Positions 1-13,700 of a DNA stretch of 64,000 nucleotides are shown here, piece after piece. The notes beneath the pieces were generated by a model. The model ran no database searches. It saw only the letters and a list, made by a program, of their open reading frames with translations, and had not been told where the DNA came from. The position numbers and the translations under genes are program-made. Position 1 is the stretch's first letter. Every line of letters begins with the position of its first letter. The DNA is taken from the NCBI GenBank assembly GCA_964035545.1, contig OZ037766.1, positions 9,681,722 to 9,745,721 on the forward strand, read 5' to 3'. The DNA is from Bugula neritina (taxonomy: Eukaryota; Bryozoa; Gymnolaemata; Cheilostomatida; Bugulidae).

Positions 1-140
1 TTATTTATATATGTGTAGACAATAAGTTTACTGTTGTCCATAACATGGTGACAGCCCACTTGTCATGTAGGTAGTTTATAGTTTATTGAATGTTGTACAC
101 GATATCCATAACTCTGCATATGCAGTGTTACAGTAAGGTT

Positions 141-215
141 GTGATGTCTATGCTATATACATACTGTGATGTCTATGCTATATACATACTGTGGTGTACA
201 TGCTATGCATACAGA
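141..215. repeat. 25-bp tandem repeat, three copies, abutting an exon
   Basis: Three consecutive 25-bp units begin at 141, 166 and 191. The first two are identical; the third has diverged and contains the CAG used as splice acceptor for the first visible exon of the TPR gene. The repeat therefore looks like a local duplication of the intron end. Confidence 0.85.
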
Positions 216-3200
216 CAGTGGTAATGAAGCTGCTCATCGAGGGGACTATCCACTAGCCATTCTGCAGTTTTCGGAAGCCATAAAACTTGAACCCTGTGAT
301 TACAGATTCTTCGGCAATAGATCTTATTGCTATGATAGGATAATGCAATTTGATAAGTATGTACATGTATATAGAACGATGTAAAGTTTTAGTAGAGATA
401 CATTTAGAATTCTGGTATATAAGTAATGCTTTCTTTTATTTTGGGCAAAAGTATGATCAACCGTGTGATTGAGCTGCATAAGATATAATATTATATTCCC
501 TTATCATGTTTAAAATAATTCAGTGTTCCTTGAATGAACCGAAAATAACAAATGATATTGATTCTTGTATATCACTTTTGCTTGACAAAATTGTTAGTTT
601 TTCTAAAGAATGTCTCTTTGGTTATTTGACTGAATTCTTGATGTTTTTGCTTTACATATGATTAATGTAATTAATTATTTACCTTATCTTCGTTAGTAAA
701 AAATCATAAATTAGTAATTAGTCATGTAACTTTGAAATTGGAAAGATTGTAAAATTTTAGAGCTTTGGCTGATGCTGATAAATGTATAGAGCTCTCACCT
801 GATTGGCCCAAAGGATATTTTAGAAAAGGTAGAGCGTTGGCTGGAATGAAGGTACATTTCTTTAGTTTTGTGTTCAATAAGGTTTTGGGAATGGCTGTTC
901 ACTAGATGTAAAGTAACCCATACATGGGATTAGTGTTAAGTTCTGGGCAAACAGGCTAGTGGAGACGCAAGCCTGTTTGCCAAAATGTGTATTTGAATAG
1001 TTTTTTTGTCATCAGCAATTTCATTGCTATAATGGATTCATTAATACCAGTAGGTTTGAGTAGGAAATACCAGCATCCAATGCAGCCTGAAATTTAACAT
1101 TGTGGCCCAAACTTCCTGCTGCTTGTGATGAGTAGCTGAACCATTATGTCTAATTCTACGTGACTCAGCTTATTGTAAATGAATGTTGGTATTCATATTC
1201 AAATTGGTGAGCACCTCTGCAGTTTTGGTGAAACACTGATGTCTAACTTGTTGCTCTCTTGTATAGCTATTCGCTGATGCTGAGAAGTCTTTCATGCAAG
1301 TACTAAAGCTGGATAAAACCTGCGAAGAAGCGACCAAAGAACTATCTCGTGTACGAACTCAGCAACTCATAGATATGGGATTTTCTCCTCAAGAATCTGA
1401 AAAAGCAGTTCTCACTAAAAATACGTTACAACAAGCTCTGGACATGCTCTTAGCTGGTGTTGGTGAGTTGTTACATACGACCGTTCTCTCAAAGTGATAC
1501 AAATTAGAATTAAATTACCTTCTACTAGATGCATAACTAAGTTTTGGTGGTGGTGGGGGGGGGGGGGTTATTACATTAATCTATTCAACTAATGGTCTTT
1601 TAATGTTATCTTAACACTTGCTCAAGTCTTGCACATAATTTTTGTTGAAGTGCTATTTAGATAAAATATGTTGATAATTATCACTTACTAACATGTTGAT
1701 AGACTTTCTTACCATATTTCATTCAGTTTTCAATGTATTTATTCTATTTGCAGTTTTAGTTTAACTATCGTATAATTTATTAATTTTAATGCTTTAGGTT
1801 CTGAAATGACTTTATCTGGTGAAGATGTTTATGTCTCTGATGATGAAGTTGAAGATCATGGAGTTACGTCAGCATTTGCACCTGTCGTGTCCACTGGCGT
1901 TTCCCAGCCCTTGCAATATTCTGTAAAATCATCAAAAACATTATCCAATAATCAACATACTGAAGCATTTAGCGAAGAGAAAAAAATGGAGTAAGTGGGA
2001 TTTAGACTACAGGTTTATTTTCATTGTGCATATAAATGTACATTAAATGATATCTCGTAGTTGGGCCACAGTCTATAGAATGTAAGTGTGCAGCCGACTT
2101 AATGAATGGTGTAAATTGTTGACTTCAAAAATGATTTATATACTAAGAGCTAAACTGACTTTCTTGAAAGTTACTGTTGATAGTTTGAGTAGTTGAAATA
2201 ATGGCGACGTATCAACTATTACTTACACAGTATCAACTACTACTTACACAGTATCAACTATTACTTACACAGTATCAACTATTACTTACACAGTATTAAC
2301 TATTACTTACACATTATCAACTATTACTTACATAGTATCAGCTATTACTTACACAGTATCAACTATTACTTACACAGTATTAACTATTACTTACACAGTA
2401 TCAACTACTACTTACATAGTGTCAACTATTACTTACATAGTATCATCTATTACTTACACAGTATCAACTATTACTTACACAGTATCAACTATTACTTGCA
2501 TAGTATCAACTATTACTTACACAGTGTTAACTACTACTTATACAGTATCAACTAAGCGCTCAAAGGTAGTACGAATACCACTAACAGTATATTCAATTTT
2601 TCCACACGAGAGATGAGTTCAGTATTAAATTGGTGACTACTTTCATGAATAGTTCCTGGATGCAATGCAAAAAAGGAAATGATGCTCTTCAGTATTGTTT
2701 AGACACTTTAAGTTCAAATTAATTAGTACCATATTCTTTAATATTTGTCATCTTCCTGTTTTTTATTGTCATCACACCTACTTTTTATGGATGTGTGGTT
2801 TTAAGATGGAAATGCAGTGAAGTTATCTAACTGATTCCTCAAGCTTGATTATGTTCAAGATTTTAGCAACCTGACCTGTCAATATATTATACAGATGAAC
2901 AGTTGCAACAAGGCGGTTTTATAGGCTTATTATTGCAGTGGTTGTCCTTCTAATACTTGATACTTGTTATTGATGGTGCTATAAAGTATAAATAATGCAA
3001 TACTTGCTAATATATATCTGGTATGCATGCTGATGGGTATCCAAACAATATACATAATATTACTCATGCTTGTTTATGTATATGTGTGTCCATGCAGATT
3101 CATACATGCTAGGCGTAAATAAGTGTCCTAGTATATTCTGAATGATAATATGGGATAAAAATAATATATTTGAAATTATTATACGTTGTGACTTGATATA

Positions 3201-4777
3201 TAATGATACCAATTGGGATATTGGGAAATATTCTAGCCTTACCAGTAGTTACTGCTATGTACTTGGTATCTTGTATAACTCTATTCATAATGATATGCAA
3301 AACTTTTCCTTTCAGTCCAACTAATCCTGAAGGTTTAACAGCATTGTGGGTTGGCAATGTGTTACCAACAGTAAAGGAATCGGATCTACAGAATTTATTC
3401 AACAGGTGACAGTGTTCTTCTTAATTTTACTCTGCCTTCTCCCATTAGTTTGCGCTACTGGCTAAACCATTTGCAACTTTGAAGAATTTTATCTAAAATC
3501 CAAAAGATGATTTGTTTGCAGTCAACTATTTGATGTGGATAATTGGATGAGTGTTAAAGGAGTTGTGATGAGTTTAAATGAAACTGCGGTTTTGGCAGCT
3601 GTGTGACTTTGTTATCAGACACTTGAGCTTTTAGGTGTAGCATTCCTGATTAGTTGTGATGTCTTTCCAAATTTTGTGAATTTTCTGATAATCATTGTAT
3701 AAAGGCATTCTTCAAGTGCCTGGCATGTACAATTGATTATGCCAAATAGCTGTTTACTGACATCTCTTAACACCACCTGCAGTCTTTGTAATGTTCATCA
3801 GTGTCTTCTCATGTAATGACTAAGCATTTGAAATAAATGAGTGTCACATTTGTAAAATAATAATGTTGTCTGTTGTAAACTTTGCATCTAGTATATTGGT
3901 AGTCTTACTATTCCTAGATATGGGCATGTGTCAAGTGTAAGATGTCTGCCTGAAAAATATTGTGCATTTGTCAACTTCAAATCTAAAGAAGCAGCTGGAA
4001 AAGCAATGAATGCGTTACAAGTATGTTACATAGATACTTATGCTCCCCTAGGGATTTTTCGGTTTCGGTGTTAGAATTTTGTGCACGATTTTAGAAAAGG
4101 GATGCTTAGCTTTTTTGCGATATAAGAAAGAGCTTTTGGCCTGGGCCAAAAATTGATTGTTGATTTTTTTCTAGCAGAAAGAAATAAATGAAGGAAGTTT
4201 ATAAAAAGTTTAGAATTGTTTTTGCTGGTACTAATTGGTCATGCTTAGTTAGGAACTTATTCCAAAGCAATAAAAATTTGTAGCCTTTCTAGTCAAGGTC
4301 ACATCAGTCTGAGACTAAATGTGGTCTTAAAGTCACTTGCTTTATTATCATATAATTATTTGTTCACTTTACCCTTGTGCTTTTTAAGAATCATGAAGTT
4401 CAAGGACAACATTTACTAATAAAATTTCCTGACAACCCTATAGCAACAAATGGAATTTCTGGGGTTGCAAAGTTGACGAAGCAAGCCACATCTCAACCTG
4501 GTCATAAACATGACCGCCGAGTTGCTCCGTCCGCTGAATCACTGTAAGTGTAACTGTAAGCTCTGAAAAGATCAACTTCAAAACAAATGTCTACCTCTTG
4601 GGATAATTTCTACAGAACTGATCTGTTTGCAGGGCAAGTAAAGTAAGTGGGCCAGTTAATGGTGATGAATGCTATTTCTGGAGAACTACTGGTTGTCAAT
4701 TTGGTGCAAAGTGTAGATGGAAACATATACCTGAAAGTCGCGGCATTGATAAAAAGCCATGGCAGAGAGTTAAATAA
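215..4777 (+). CDS. TPR-UBA-RRM-CCCH zinc-finger protein, 3' part of gene
   Basis: Eight visible exons: 215-356, 761-851, 1267-1462, 1798-1990, 3316-3405, 3918-4020, 4389-4543, 4633-4777 (TAA). All phases join, giving about 371 codons; the 5' end lies outside the window. Domains in order: a TPR pair (exons 1-3, with GNRSYCYDRI and the helix GYFRKGRALAGMK), a UBA-like three-helix stretch (MGFSPQESEKAV, exon 3), an acidic/Ser-rich linker (exon 4), an RRM with RNP2-like LWVGNV and RNP1-like KYCAFVNF (exons 5-7), and a final C-x7-C-x5-C-x3-H zinc finger (exon 8). The set suggests an RNA-binding adaptor with TPR-mediated protein contacts and possible ubiquitin binding; that role is inferred. The TPR part resembles vertebrate TTC31 from memory, but I do not recognise a named gene with all four modules. 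Tandem acceptors CAG/ACAG, 4 nt apart, make the first exon start uncertain (215 or 219). Intron 3 holds a 13-G run at 1555-1567; intron 4 holds the 21-bp minisatellite. Confidence 0.85.
2210..2545. repeat. 21-bp minisatellite, 16 units
   Basis: The stretch is exactly 16 units of a 21-bp motif beginning TATCAACTATTACTTACACA, with a few substitutions per unit and no length change. It lies in intron 4 of the TPR gene. Because 21 is a multiple of 3 and one frame lacks stops, it yields a spurious heptapeptide-repeat ORF. Each unit ends in a pyrimidine-containing stretch plus ACAG, resembling a splice acceptor. Confidence 0.95.
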
Positions 4778-7700
4778 CATTTATATATTATTTACCCATT
4801 AAATATTAATGAAATTTTGACAGAAACTGATAATAATACGAGCACTTTTAGCTACTTATATTGTCGCAGACATTTAGATAAACAGTGCACAATAATGTTA
4901 TAATGCATAAAAAACAATGTGCTATTTTCCTTTTTGATGATAATTTTGTTACTCTGTAATAAAACAAGTTAGAAATTTCATCTAAAGGATGTTGATTTGT
5001 TCTAAGAGGATACAAAGTTATTTCTAGTGAGACAGTTTTACATTGAGCCAAATCAAAATATTATCATCAGCCACAACATTGATTATTTTAAAAAGATGTG
5101 TCAATTAGAATATTTACACTTTTTTTAGAATAAATAGTACGAAAGGCTTATTCACGAATTAGGAATCAACCGGTTGTACAAATATTCTGATTATTCTTAG
5201 TGTTCATGCAATGATTCAGCAAAATATTATTTATTAAGCTAGCATTAAAATTGGTAATTCTTTCTGAAGCATAATTTGGCTCTTGCTCATCAAATTGATG
5301 TCTATCAACTGCTCTGTCTCAGCAGTATCTGAGCTCTTGTAACAGTTCACCACTCACTAACCAGCTGGAAGCCAAGATAGAATTATGTTGCAATGAAAAT
5401 TTTCTTAAAGGTTGGTGTGTGGTGAAGATTTATTAAAAGAAGATTCCACAAATAAATTACTGCACTGTACTCTAACCAATTTGAGTCAGATATGTCTTGA
5501 AGGAAATGCACTTGGCTGGCCACAATATTGCCGTGAGGCTTTCTGATTGGCCAAATTCTGCCTTTAACATCTGGTGCAGATAAATTATGGATGTGGTAAA
5601 TTCCAAGACAAAAGATGTTAATAATGAGGCTGTTTCTTACAGAGCACAAGCTCCCTTGTTTATGTAATGACTTTTAATTTTATGTTGTAAGATTGTTTAG
5701 CCATACAAATGTTATAGGTCAATATTGGCTCTTTATTGTATTATATTTATCGTTTGTTCCAATGTCAAACTAATAGTGATATCCTTGCTTACAATGATTC
5801 ATTCATCAGCCACAAACAAAATTCAACAAAACTCTATGTTTACTTTGGCTTTCCTTATTATATATCATTCTACAAGTAAGCAGCCACTTCTTGGCCAACT
5901 AACTAACGACAATGTAATGTACATGCATTACAGCTTCTTATAAACACACATGCAACAATTCATATTGAAATTACGTAGATAGACCAAATAATTTGGAATA
6001 GAATGCAATATTGACTGGTGATTTAATACTCATATCTAGCAGCTATAATTTTTAAATTAGTACGCCAAAACTTTTCTTCCTGCAACTTAAATAGAGAGAA
6101 GCAAATAACGTGAGAAAATTCCCAAGTTACTAACATTAATTATCCTGTAGCCTACTAGGTAGTTTAAAAAGTTATTGTCCGACATAAAAGCAATATTTGT
6201 AATTTTGGAACTAAGAATTACAAACCCACATGCATCTAATATTTAAAATTCATGTTGGCATACGACAATAAGTAGTGGACCAGATTTGAGTTATGAGGTC
6301 GGTGCGTTTTCTTATTTTAATCTAGTATTTCTTGAACAAGTTTTACTTTATGTGAGAGATGTTAATTAAATAACATAAAAACTTTTTCATTTGCAAGTAA
6401 ACAGTTAACAGCAAGAAACATTGTTCACAAATAAAAAACTATTCTTTGCGAGTAATATTTTCTATTATTAATTAATGCGTGTCTTTGAGCAAGTGCATCA
6501 CCTGAGTTTTCAACCAAAGGTTATTAGAAAGCCACCTTAAACACCAAAGGGGAGATCAGTCTGGTTTATTTAGCATATACTTGGTTGTTTTTCTTATAAT
6601 TTCTGGTGCCATTCTGACATAATTCACAATTTTGAATTAATAACTGAATGCTGGATGTGAACACAAATAATATGTTGCTCATCCCTCCTATGTGCTGCTA
6701 AGTAGGCGAAATATTGAACTTCTAAGCAGTCAACTTTCAGCCTCATGCACATAAGAGAATTTGGTGTTAGATTATGCAACATGTTAAAAACAATAATACA
6801 GTATAAGTTATAACCTCACAAGAATTCAACACTGTTCATTTATAGGCTACTGTTCGTTTTTTTTTCCCACCTATACAACTCCACAGTTTCAGTTTCATAA
6901 GAATAAGTTCTTCCTTGTTTTTACACTACTTCTAATGCCACACACCTGTGCTTAGAACATTTAGGTGCAGAAGTGGAAGAATCCATTAGCCCAAGTTCTT
7001 TAATTTTGTTATAGATTTTGGTTTAGGGCACAAGATGAAATTCTTGGGAGAGCATAACTTCCTTTGCTACATTTTTCGTCTAAAACACAGACTTTCCCCA
7101 ATGTCTTCATTACTACGCTTACCTCTTAGGAAATATCATGTTAGCTAAAGAGGTTTTTGCAGTAATGTTGTATATATAACATATATTGTATAAGTACAAG
7201 CTTCATAAAACAGAGCTGTGGTAGCAACATCATCCAATGGTAGTTACTATCAATTTCAAGTTGTGTAACTGAACTAGCTGAGTTGTTCTTATCTTTACTC
7301 ATTAATAAAAAAACAAATATTATTTATAACCATACACAATCTCAATATACAGTAGCATTTAATGACTGTATGTTAGCATAGCCAAAACTTTACGGTAAAT
7401 GCTCTTTGCAAAGTTTGTGAAGGTTTATTTATTAACAAACAACTGTTACTATCTGAATAACACCAAAGCTCTGTTCAATCTAATGCATTGTCTAGTTTAT
7501 TATTGCAATAGCAGTGACAAACAAATAGAACTTGGCTATTAGTAGATAAAGCTTTCAAAGTCAAAGTTCTGTTAGTTTCTTTCAAGTTAAATTAATATAT
7601 ACATATTTTTACTAAAAACCATCTATTATAAGCAATTATTAGTATAAAGAAAATATATATGCTATATAATACAACATCACGTGCATATGACATGCATTCC

Positions 7701-10700
7701 CATATGACCTATGTGTACAGTATTGTATAACTGACTCTACTTTAAAGTATTTTAACTGTTACACTCCGAGAGTGCAAACGATTATAATCATGTGATGGAG
7801 AGGTTTTTGCTAAATTTAGCCTGTTTATAAAACAGGTTGCCATCTGGTCAAAGTCTTTTCACACCAAGATTGCAATTTCCAATACATAGTTTCTAAAACG
7901 CTTATCAACAAACTGATAAATTGTTGTCAGCTTACAAGCATGCACCAGGCTATGTCCTAAATTGATAACTAAGTTAAATTCCTCATCCCCACACTTTGAT
8001 AAGACATCCACAGCAGTGGATAAAGCTAGTGCAAATGTCCTTACCAATTGCTTTATTATGTTGTTACAGTATTAGCCTAGACTGTATACAATATACAAGC
8101 TATTTTATGCAATATATTATTATGTGCATACATATAGCTACACTGAGGCCAGTTTTGATACAGATGTAGTTAGCAAACCACTGTTACCAACAACATAAGT
8201 AAAACAAATGGAACTGTTTGCTGATGCGAAGGTTTTAAGGTTGACTTTAATGATGTACTCGAAATTTTAAATCTTTAAAGATTTATTGTAAGGGCTGTGG
8301 TTGGAGAGCTTATGCAGCGTACTAATCAAATTGTTTAGTATCATTGTATTATAAGGAAAGACAATAGTTTATCTGCAAAATGATCTGAAAGTTGGAGTCA
8401 ACTGAGTCGCCAGTCTAACAAAGCTTGAACTCAATGTTGGCTTTAGCTCAAAAGGTAATAAGTTTCTGCAGCTTTCACATTAGCAACTAATTAAGCATAC
8501 GTGTTTGGGAAATGAGCACTATCGAGGTTGAGAATTGTCTTACCACCCATAGTATTTTGATATTTTGATACAACATTTTAGTTATAAAGCAAATTTTAAT
8601 TCGAATATTGAGCAAATTTTAACTTTTAACTTCTAATTTGCTATACTATGGCTACTGGCTAGTGCATTTCATCTCTAACAAACGTTTAAATGTCAAACTG
8701 GCTGGCACAATGCAGACGCTTGCTTCGTTCATCTTGCACAAACTGCATCATGCATCATACAACAAGAGAGTCGTGCATGAAGCAATATGTAGCTATTGAC
8801 CGTTATGTCACCTCACAATTGCTTCAGATCATATTTCATACTTTGAAAATGTAAATTTGCTTAATGGCAGTTTGATGTCAACAAAAAGTGCCGTCACGTT
8901 GTTTAACGTTGCCAGTACATTCTAGGTGTAGAGTTTGAGTAAACAGCGGAGTTGAGTATCAGCTATCGATCAGCAAGTGTCACCTGGTCGTCTCTCTACC
9001 AATTTAATATTAAGCAGGACTTTAATTTAAATCACACTGACATTCCAAGGTACCCAAGATTATGCTATAAGTAATGAATTGTACTTTCATATAACACTTG
9101 CATGATCAAGTTTAACCACTTTCAAAATTTCTGTACATAAATCATTAGCTAAAAATAGCAAGACTGATTGGTACTCAAAAAGGAAGTGAATAAAGCTATT
9201 ATTTGGAGTGTTTGACACCAAACAATTTTTGTTTCCATCATTTCTGTTAGCTGGAAATTTTTAGGCAATGAGTAAGGAAAAATAAATTCTTTTAATAGCT
9301 TTCATTACCATTTCTGTTATCCCTCCAAAATTGGGTACAAACGTATTAACTTGCTGAACATTCATTCAAGTTAACTCATGCTTATCATTTATGTTTATTA
9401 GTGTCCAATTAAGGACTCCAGTACTAAGCCAAGGCCATTGAAGTTAGTGCAAAATAGCGTTCAATGGTTTGTGTTATGTTTTCCTAGGTTACCTGGTAAT
9501 TGAGTCAAATTTTTTGGTGTGTTTGGCTGAGTTGCCATGAGCTGCAAATAATGATTGTAGTACACTGATTTTGGCACTGCCTGGGGACATTCACGGCAGC
9601 AGCATATGCAAAGACGTAGTTACTGTCTTATTGATTTGTGAATATCTAAGTCTCTTAGACTGTTAGTGTGGCTCCAAACTGCCGCCCTCACACATAAAGT
9701 TAAAACAATGACTTTAATGATTCGTGTGTAAGAAATAGAATAATATTAACTTTATCATACAGCACTAATCAATAATCAAGTGTATTATAATTATATCCAG
9801 GTCAAAGAAAACAACATGATATTGCATTGTTTACATACACTATGCAATTTTACCTAAACCTCTTATTTCTTACGCAAGAACAATATTTAAGTACAAAACT
9901 TCAAGGCGTGAAGAATTATAAAAGCAGTAAATTTAGTGCATGAATTGTATCATATAATGAATGTGCTTTAGTTCCTTGAACACTGCAACGATAGGCACAC
10001 ACACATGTGTATCTACATGTATATCCACATACCTACCTGTATGTTTACATATCCACATGTATGGTGTACTTACTATAATAATACATGCATTATTGGTGTG
10101 TTCCGCTATATGTATGCCCATACATGTCTACATGCATAATATGCATCTTTATTTTTGCTGGTAAAAATAATATTATTAAGCGCCATGATATACCTACTAA
10201 CAACTTGATAGCTGTTTGCAGTAGAATAGTATTTATCATTAAGTTAAAGAACCTGCTTTTAAAATCTCTTGTCGTACTATTTTGTTGCCAATATAAAGTT
10301 TATTTCTGTGCATTTCAAAGTTTAAATTTATTTATATTAACATTATATCACCACTATAAATTTGTATTATAGCTTTTGTGTGCCATGACCAGCAGACAAT
10401 AAGGAAGAACTTACTCATGATAGAATATGCTGGCAGCTGGTTGTGGAGAATCTCGTATCAAAATACCTTTGAACAATATTGGAAAATAAAAGAAACCTAA
10501 TTGATTTATAATATGATTTCTATACTGGTTGCGATTTAACTGGTAATAAAAATTTAATTCGAAAATCATATAAAATTATAAATCACTAAAAATAATAATA
10601 GGTTGTTAAGCAACACAAGCGAAATAATTGAATATTAGGGGCTACATTTATCTATTTTGTCATGCCTGTGGAATTGCACACTGTTTTTGCCAGCTAAAGC

Positions 10701-13700
10701 AGTTTTCAGTTAATGTTATTTATTATGTTTCTAGTGGAGCAATGCGTAAAATCACTTCAAGTTGCACAGCTAATGCTATTGGCTCAATTAACCGGCGGCA
10801 AACCATTGGCCAATCACAGACGATTGTGATGGGTTTGAGATACTATGCCAGTAGTTAACTATCGTAATGTGTGTAAGAATTGATTGGTTTAAAAAGGTTT
10901 AAATGGATAGGATAGGCAAGCAGATGCAAGTGCCCTTGACAAGCAGAATAAACTTCGTAGTCATTCATACTACACGTAATTTGGTATACTCTTAGTTCTT
11001 ATCTTTCGGTTTTTCGGGCAACTGGAATTTATAATCACCTGCTAAACATCTCAAGACCTGCCGTATTATTTCAGACTGATTAGCTGACTGCAAAAAGCAC
11101 TTTATCAGGTATGCTCTTGCCTTCTCAAGCTAGAATTAAAGTTGAAGTTAGGAACTTCAGGTCATTAAATTAATTAGAGTTACAGCTATTGAGATTTCTA
11201 GGCTTAACCTTAAGCCTATTTCATGCATCAACATTTAAAAAAATTTATTTTTACTTTTCAGATTTTCTCATCAGTATCAAGTTCAATCTCAAGTTTAATA
11301 GCTCAATCTTTTAAACTGATTCCATTATTATTAAAATTAAGAGCTAGGATCACGAAACCTCGAACTTTTAACTTTAGGATAATTACAACAATAATTTTAA
11401 CAGTTCCACTAACATATCACTTATACTTATAGTTATACTGATGCACTCTCTATGACAATGATCAAATTCAATCATGAATTGACTATCAGTATCACGTGCA
11501 TTATCAACACACCATGCATTATCAACACACCGTGATACCTGTGTTCATACTGATACTGGTGTCTATCATTAATCAGCGTGCCAAAAACGTTTGCCAGCAT
11601 GAGCATCCCTACCCTTACTTACGCAATTTTGATAGTACTTAATACCTTCTAATGTCAAAAATGTATAGCACCAACAGTGCAAGTTTTTATCTCTAGACCT
11701 AGTAAAGTTGTAGTTGTTTGGTCACTCATATTTACCTCAGGCTCATGGTATGTTATCTCTATAGGTAGGTATATTAATATATATATTAAATTTTAGGCTA
11801 TATCAGTATGGTTCAGTTACTGTTAGTTTTAGTGTCACGAAGGCCCAGACTCTAAGATTTAGAGTCCGTTATATTCATATTGAACTTCTGGCTCTAGTAC
11901 TGCTAGCTGGTTACGTCATTTCCATTGACTCCAAGTTAATCTTCGGATTTAAAAGCTGCACTGGCAATGCTAACTGTCTAAAAGCAAAAAATGAAAATTT
12001 AGATCATGGAGTGGTTTTATTTTCTCAACTAGTGAAGTATGTAATCAATGCAATCAATCACCAAAATGGATGTTACAAGTTTTAACTAAACTACTGCAGT
12101 TGCCTCAAAAATTGAAACCTGTTTAACAATTACTCTCTTCGGGTTCCTTGTCATCAGTAAATTATTATTATGACAAGATGAAAATAAAATTCTATTTGGT
12201 TTCAAGATGGCTGTTTATTTCATGTAAATTTAACTTGACTTAAGAATAATTTACTTAGCTATATTGTTTTTAGAAATCGACAGCAATGTTAATTCAATTA
12301 TTATTATAAATGACAAGTATATATTATTTTGCACTAATGAATAGCACATACAGCTGATATACAAGTGTTAATTTATATTTTGGATAAGTTCCAATTTTGG
12401 AATGGGGTGTAGATTGATTTTTACTACATTTCACCTGCTTTGTATTGACTTTGTGTTCTTTCTTTTCAAGTCAGTGACTTAAGCAAACATAAATTAGAAA
12501 GCAAATGAAAAGAACCTAATGTCCAGTATGGGGGTCACAGAGTGGGGGAGCGTTTAACAGTATTCAGTAAGCAAATATGGGATGCATGATGTTATGGGCT
12601 CCCACTAACTCATCAACAAAGCGTATACATCTGGGTGCAGCTTCTGGGCAACAGTGCAGGCTGGCTTTGTAGTGTAGTCTCATAATGTTTGGATGGAAAG
12701 ACCATCAACTAAGCCAAAGTTGTAAAATGCAGGCAGTATTGCACCTGCCATTTGTGCTAGGTTCATTACTGGAGGTGCTTTAAGATGTCCAGCATTCAGC
12801 ATCCTCTTTGAACTTCAACATTCATGAATACTCAAGCCTATACCCACACATTGCTCACTTAACTGCAGTAAAGCCCTGTGCTCTGCATTTCTCTTCACTA
12901 TTTCAAGTTGAGTAAAGTTTAGAGGTTTTGCTAATGCTGTACAACTCATTAAAGTCACAAGACTTCTTTTTTCCTGATGACTAAGCAGCGCTATGACTCT
13001 ACAAAAAATAATTTTCTCTTTTTCACATTTTATAAGAAAAATTGTGTTATCTCAATAAGTGAAAATTACTTTGAAAAAAATGCTAATATTTTAAGTAGAG
13101 AGATGGCTTGTAGCTGTAGCTGTAGTTGGTAATAGCCTACCAACGTGGTCCCTCCCAATTTGTCCTCCTCAGTCTTTTTGACTAAGAAGTACCCTCCTTG
13201 GTACTGTAGTCTTAATTAATGAATTGTCTACTGCAATAAAACTGCATTGAGTAGAGGTTTATATCTTATCTCCTTAGTTATTAGGTTATTTATTATTAGA
13301 TTCAACACTAAATTTCATTGAGAGAGGAAGAGCGTATATGCGCCCCTCAATTCTATCATTCTTGATAAGAGTTGACCTCCTGTTGCTTTCCTTGGCATAT
13401 CTATCTAGCACCTCTTGAAGATGCTAGCCAACTTATAGCTAATAAAACATTCATCTTACTCTTAAGGAGCTACTACCTAAGCATATTTTATAATGTTTTA
13501 TCATTTACTAAATTAATTACTAGAAAATGTTTCAGTACAGTGAGGTCGGGTTTAGCTATAAGACAACAAGAATACTTGCACTGGCTAAGCCATCAAGGCA
13601 ATGCTGAAGAAATGTGCATTAATGTTCCTTTTTGCATAAAAAGCATACCTAATTATAGTGCAAAATCATTCTTGGTATAAAGCAATATTAAGCTAATGTA

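Noticed and set aside
2419-2616. Open frame of heptapeptide repeats
   Set aside because: Produced by the 21-bp minisatellite; no start context, splice site or transcript support.
7859-8047. Minus-strand frame of about 60 codons with rather protein-like composition
   Set aside because: Could be a last exon, but no partner exons or recognised domain were found, so it is not listed as a gene.
13372-13680. 102-codon open frame upstream of the P450, tested as its missing membrane-anchor exon
   Set aside because: No N-terminal anchor followed by a phase-0 donor; the join to 15238 could not be supported.
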